From: Pseudomonas sp. MIACH
Lineage (GTDB): Bacteria > Pseudomonadota > Gammaproteobacteria > Pseudomonadales > Pseudomonadaceae
DNA length: 64,000 bases
Assembly (NCBI RefSeq): GCF_001269925.1
Contig: NZ_LHVO01000029.1
Location: forward strand, 1 to 64,000
Direction: 5' to 3'
A model generated the notes under the pieces. The model ran no database searches. It worked only from the letters and a program-made list of their open reading frames with translations, and had not been told where the DNA came from. Of the stretch, positions 61,489 to 64,000 are shown piece after piece; the stretch's first letter is position 1; every line of letters starts with the position of its first letter. The position numbers were made by a program, and so were the translations under genes.

Positions 61489-62430
61489 ATGAGTAAAAAC
61501 AGGTACCCCCGATTACTAGGCTTTTTGCCGCTGCTTGGCATGATGTTAATGCTGGGAGGCTGCAAGTGGACCTTGATGGACCCGAAAGGACAGATCGGTC
61601 TGGATCAACGAAACCTGATCATCACTGCCACCCTGCTGATGCTGTTGGTCGTGGTGCCTGTGATCATCATGACCTTTGCCTTCGCCTGGAAATACCGCGC
61701 GTCGAACACCAGCGCGACCTACGCGCCTAAGTGGTCGCACTCCACCAAGATCGAAATCGCGGTGTGGCTGGTCCCGATCCTCATCATCATCGCCCTGGGT
61801 TACATCACCTATAAGTCGACCCACGAGCTGGACCCGTACCGTCCGCTGGAGTCCGACGTCAAGCCGATCAACATCGAAGTGGTCGCGCTGGATTGGAAGT
61901 GGCTGTTCATCTACCCGGACCTGGGTATCGCCACGGTTAACCAGATTCGCTTCCCTGAGAACACCCCGCTTAACTTCCGGATCACCTCCGACGCTGTGAT
62001 GAACTCGTTCTTCATCCCTGCCCTGGGCGGTCAGATCTACGCGATGGCAGGTATGCAGACCCGACTGCACCTGATCGCCAACGAAAAAGCTGAAATGGAA
62101 GGCATCTCCGCGAACTACAGCGGCGCTGGCTTCACCGGCATGAAATTCAAAGCGATCTCGACGAGCCAGGAAGATTTCAACGCCTGGGTAGCCGAAGTCA
62201 AGGCCGCACCTAAACAGCTTGATCAAGCTGAATACGACGCCCTGACCAAACCAAGCCAGAACAACCCAGTCGCTCTGTACTCCACGTATGAGCCGAACCT
62301 GTTTCAGAAAATCGTCGACAAGTACGAAGGTATGAAGCCAGGCAAGCCGGTCAAGCACGAGAAGAAAGAAGTGGCCGCGGTTGAAGGTTCTGACACGGGC
62401 TCGCATTCAACTGCTGGGGCAGAGGAGTAA
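61489..62430 (+). CDS. cyoA: Cytochrome bo3 ubiquinol oxidase subunit II
   Basis: This 313-residue lipoprotein subunit has a signal peptide ending in the lipobox MLGGC (Cys near residue 24), two membrane helices (TLLMLLVVVPVIIMTFAFAW and EIAVWLVPILIIIALGYITY) and a periplasmic cupredoxin domain without the CuA ligands, as expected for a quinol oxidase. ALDWKWLFIYPD and MNSFFIPALGGQIYAM are CyoA signatures. ATG 61489 starts MSKNRYPRLLG; an upstream in-frame extension is not used. cyoB follows after 3 bases. Confidence 0.96.
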   Translation: MSKNRYPRLLGFLPLLGMMLMLGGCKWTLMDPKGQIGLDQRNLIITATLLMLLVVVPVIIMTFAFAWKYRASNTSATYAPKWSHSTKIEIAVWLVPILIIIALGYITYKSTHELDPYRPLESDVKPINIEVVALDWKWLFIYPDLGIATVNQIRFPENTPLNFRITSDAVMNSFFIPALGGQIYAMAGMQTRLHLIANEKAEMEGISANYSGAGFTGMKFKAISTSQEDFNAWVAEVKAAPKQLDQAEYDALTKPSQNNPVALYSTYEPNLFQKIVDKYEGMKPGKPVKHEKKEVAAVEGSDTGSHSTAGAEE

Positions 62431-62433
62431 ACG

Positions 62434-64000
62434 ATGTTTGGTAAATTAAGTTGGGATGCGGTCCCGTTCCACGAGCCGATTGTGATGATTACCATCGCCA
62501 TGATCGCGCTGGGTGGTCTGGCACTGTTTGCAGCAATCACTTATTTCAAGAAGTGGACCTACCTGTGGACCGAGTGGCTGACGTCGGTCGACCACAAGAA
62601 AATCGGTGTCATGTACGTCATCGTTGCCATGGTCATGCTGCTGCGTGGTTTTGCCGACGCCATCATGATGCGTACCCAGCTGGCCATGGCCACCGAGGGT
62701 TCGCCTGGCTACCTGCCGCCTGAACACTATGACCAGATCTTCACCGCCCACGGTGTGATCATGATCATCTTCATGGCGATGCCTTTCTTCACCGGCCTGA
62801 TGAACCTTGCCTTGCCGCTGCAGATTGGTGCGCGTGACGTTGCCTACCCGTTCCTGAACTCCCTGAGCTTCTGGCTGCTGGTTTCCGGCGTGGTGCTGAT
62901 CAACGTATCCCTGGGCGTCGGCGAATTCGCCAAGACCGGTTGGGTTGCGTATCCGCCATTGTCGGGTATCCAGTACAGCCCTGGCGTGGGTGTGGACTAC
63001 TACATCTGGGCGCTACAGTTATCAGGACTCGGGACGACGCTGACGGGGGTCAACTTCCTGGCCACCGTGCTGAAAATGCGCGCCCCTGGCATGAAACTGA
63101 TGGACATGCCGATCTTCACCTGGACCTGCACCTGGGCCAACGTCCTGATCGTGGCTTCGTTCCCGATCCTGGCCGCGACCATGGCGCTGCTGTCGCTTGA
63201 CCGTTACCTGGATTTCCACATTTTCACCAATGAACTTGGTGGCAATCCAATGATGTACGTGAACCTGTTCTGGGCATGGGGTCACCCTGAGGTGTACATC
63301 CTGATCCTGCCAGCGTTCGGTATCTTCTCCGAAGTGATCTCGACCTTTACCGGCAAGCGCCTGTTCGGTCACCACTCGATGGTCTACGCCTCCGGCGCGA
63401 TCTCGGTGCTGGGCTTCATGGTTTGGCTGCACCACTTCTTCACCATGGGTTCGGGGGCCAGCGTCAACGCCTTCTTCGGCCTGGCGACAATGCTGATTTC
63501 CATCCCGACGGGGGTGAAGCTATTCAACTGGCTGTTCACCATTTACCACGGCCGTCTGCGCATCACCAGCCAGGTTCTGTGGACCCTGGGCTTCATGGTG
63601 ACCTTCGCCATCGGTGGCATGACCGGCGTACTGCTGGCCATCCCGGGTGCTGACTTCGTCCTGCACAACAGCCTGTTCGTGATCGCTCACTTCCACAACG
63701 TGATCATCGGTGGTGCTGTATTCGGCTACATCGCTGGTTTCAGCTTCTACTTCCCGAAAGCGTTCGGCTTCAAGCTGCACGAAGGTTGGGGCAAGGCTGC
63801 ATTCTGGTTCTGGATCTCGGGCTTCTTCGTCGCGTTCATGCCGCTCTATGCACTGGGCTTCATGGGCATGACCCGTCGTCTGAACGCCACCACCAACCCT
63901 GAGTGGGTGCCGTACCTGTACGTCGCCATGTTCGGTGCAATCATGATCGCTGTGGGTATCGCCTGCCAGTTGATCCAACTGTACGTGAGCATCCGTGACC
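62434..64000 (+). CDS. cyoB: Cytochrome bo3 ubiquinol oxidase subunit I (partial)
   Basis: The gene begins [20 protein letters not shown] and is cut off by the window edge after 522 codons; about 140 more are expected. This is the proton-pumping haem-copper subunit. The haem and CuB histidines are in [24 protein letters not shown] (with the His-Tyr cross-link), [10 protein letters not shown] and [18 protein letters not shown] precedes the ATG. The rest of cyoBCDE should lie to the right. Confidence 0.96.
   Translation, partial: MFGKLSWDAVPFHEPIVMITIAMIALGGLALFAAITYFKKWTYLWTEWLTSVDHKKIGVMYVIVAMVMLLRGFADAIMMRTQLAMATEGSPGYLPPEHYDQIFTAHGVIMIIFMAMPFFTGLMNLALPLQIGARDVAYPFLNSLSFWLLVSGVVLINVSLGVGEFAKTGWVAYPPLSGIQYSPGVGVDYYIWALQLSGLGTTLTGVNFLATVLKMRAPGMKLMDMPIFTWTCTWANVLIVASFPILAATMALLSLDRYLDFHIFTNELGGNPMMYVNLFWAWGHPEVYILILPAFGIFSEVISTFTGKRLFGHHSMVYASGAISVLGFMVWLHHFFTMGSGASVNAFFGLATMLISIPTGVKLFNWLFTIYHGRLRITSQVLWTLGFMVTFAIGGMTGVLLAIPGADFVLHNSLFVIAHFHNVIIGGAVFGYIAGFSFYFPKAFGFKLHEGWGKAAFWFWISGFFVAFMPLYALGFMGMTRRLNATTNPEWVPYLYVAMFGAIMIAVGIACQLIQLYVSIRD

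Overview
The window is about 64 kb of chromosomal DNA from a fluorescent Pseudomonas, most likely of the P. fluorescens group. The reasons are the high GC, the Pseudomonas-type orders fklB-hypothetical-yjdM-ispB / rplU-rpmA-obgE-proB-creA and norR(fhpR)/hmp, and the interspersed palindromic repeats (GTGGGAGGG hairpins and GAGCGAGCTTGCTCGC REPIN pairs) typical of that group. I found no rRNA, tRNA, CRISPR array, transposase or prophage genes. Gene density is high and the coding sequences look intact. The only gene cut off is cyoB at the right edge.

Positions 0.7-14.8 kb form an almost uninterrupted tryptophan-to-central-metabolism block. kynB-kynA open the ring and release formate. kynU gives anthranilate, antABC converts it to catechol, and catA, catB and catC carry catechol through cis,cis-muconate to the beta-ketoadipate enol-lactone. 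An AroP-type permease and a second amino-acid permease sit inside the block. Each step has a local regulator: KynR (Lrp/AsnC), AntR (AraC/XylS) and CatR (LysR).

Positions 14.8-25.5 kb are accessory metabolism: a LysR/TauE-SafE pair, an mdaB-LysR pair, a Rossmann-fold epimerase-like protein, a SulP transporter, an LprI-like secreted protein, and a GntP permease-RpiR regulator-N-acyl-D-amino-acid deacylase unit. A 0.5 kb stretch then leads into a 32-codon gene (25916-26014). It has a strong ribosome-binding site lying in an RsmA/CsrA-like hairpin and its own terminator. A chemoreceptor with a large periplasmic sensor follows.

Positions 28-40 kb are core functions: fklB, a small gene behind a candidate Fur box, yjdM, ispB, rplU-rpmA, obgE, proB, creA, glutathione peroxidase, an old yellow enzyme, a glycosyltransferase, cysZ and trxB. 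Positions 40-45.9 kb hold hopJ/DUF1244, the tetrahydromonapterin genes folX-folE-folM, and a probable blue-light module: a class II LitR/PplR-type MerR regulator, a short LOV photoreceptor and a PilZ-like protein, followed by a flavodoxin.

Positions 46-55 kb hold a class II aldolase-hydrolase pair, an SDR, and a DUF1302-DUF1329-LuxR(LAL) unit. An unannotated minus-strand small ORF with its own terminator lies in front of the DUF1302 gene. The right end contains an AraC/DMT-transporter pair, norR divergent from hmp with three NorR boxes and a sigma-54-like promoter, dsbB, a long leader, and cyoA-cyoB.
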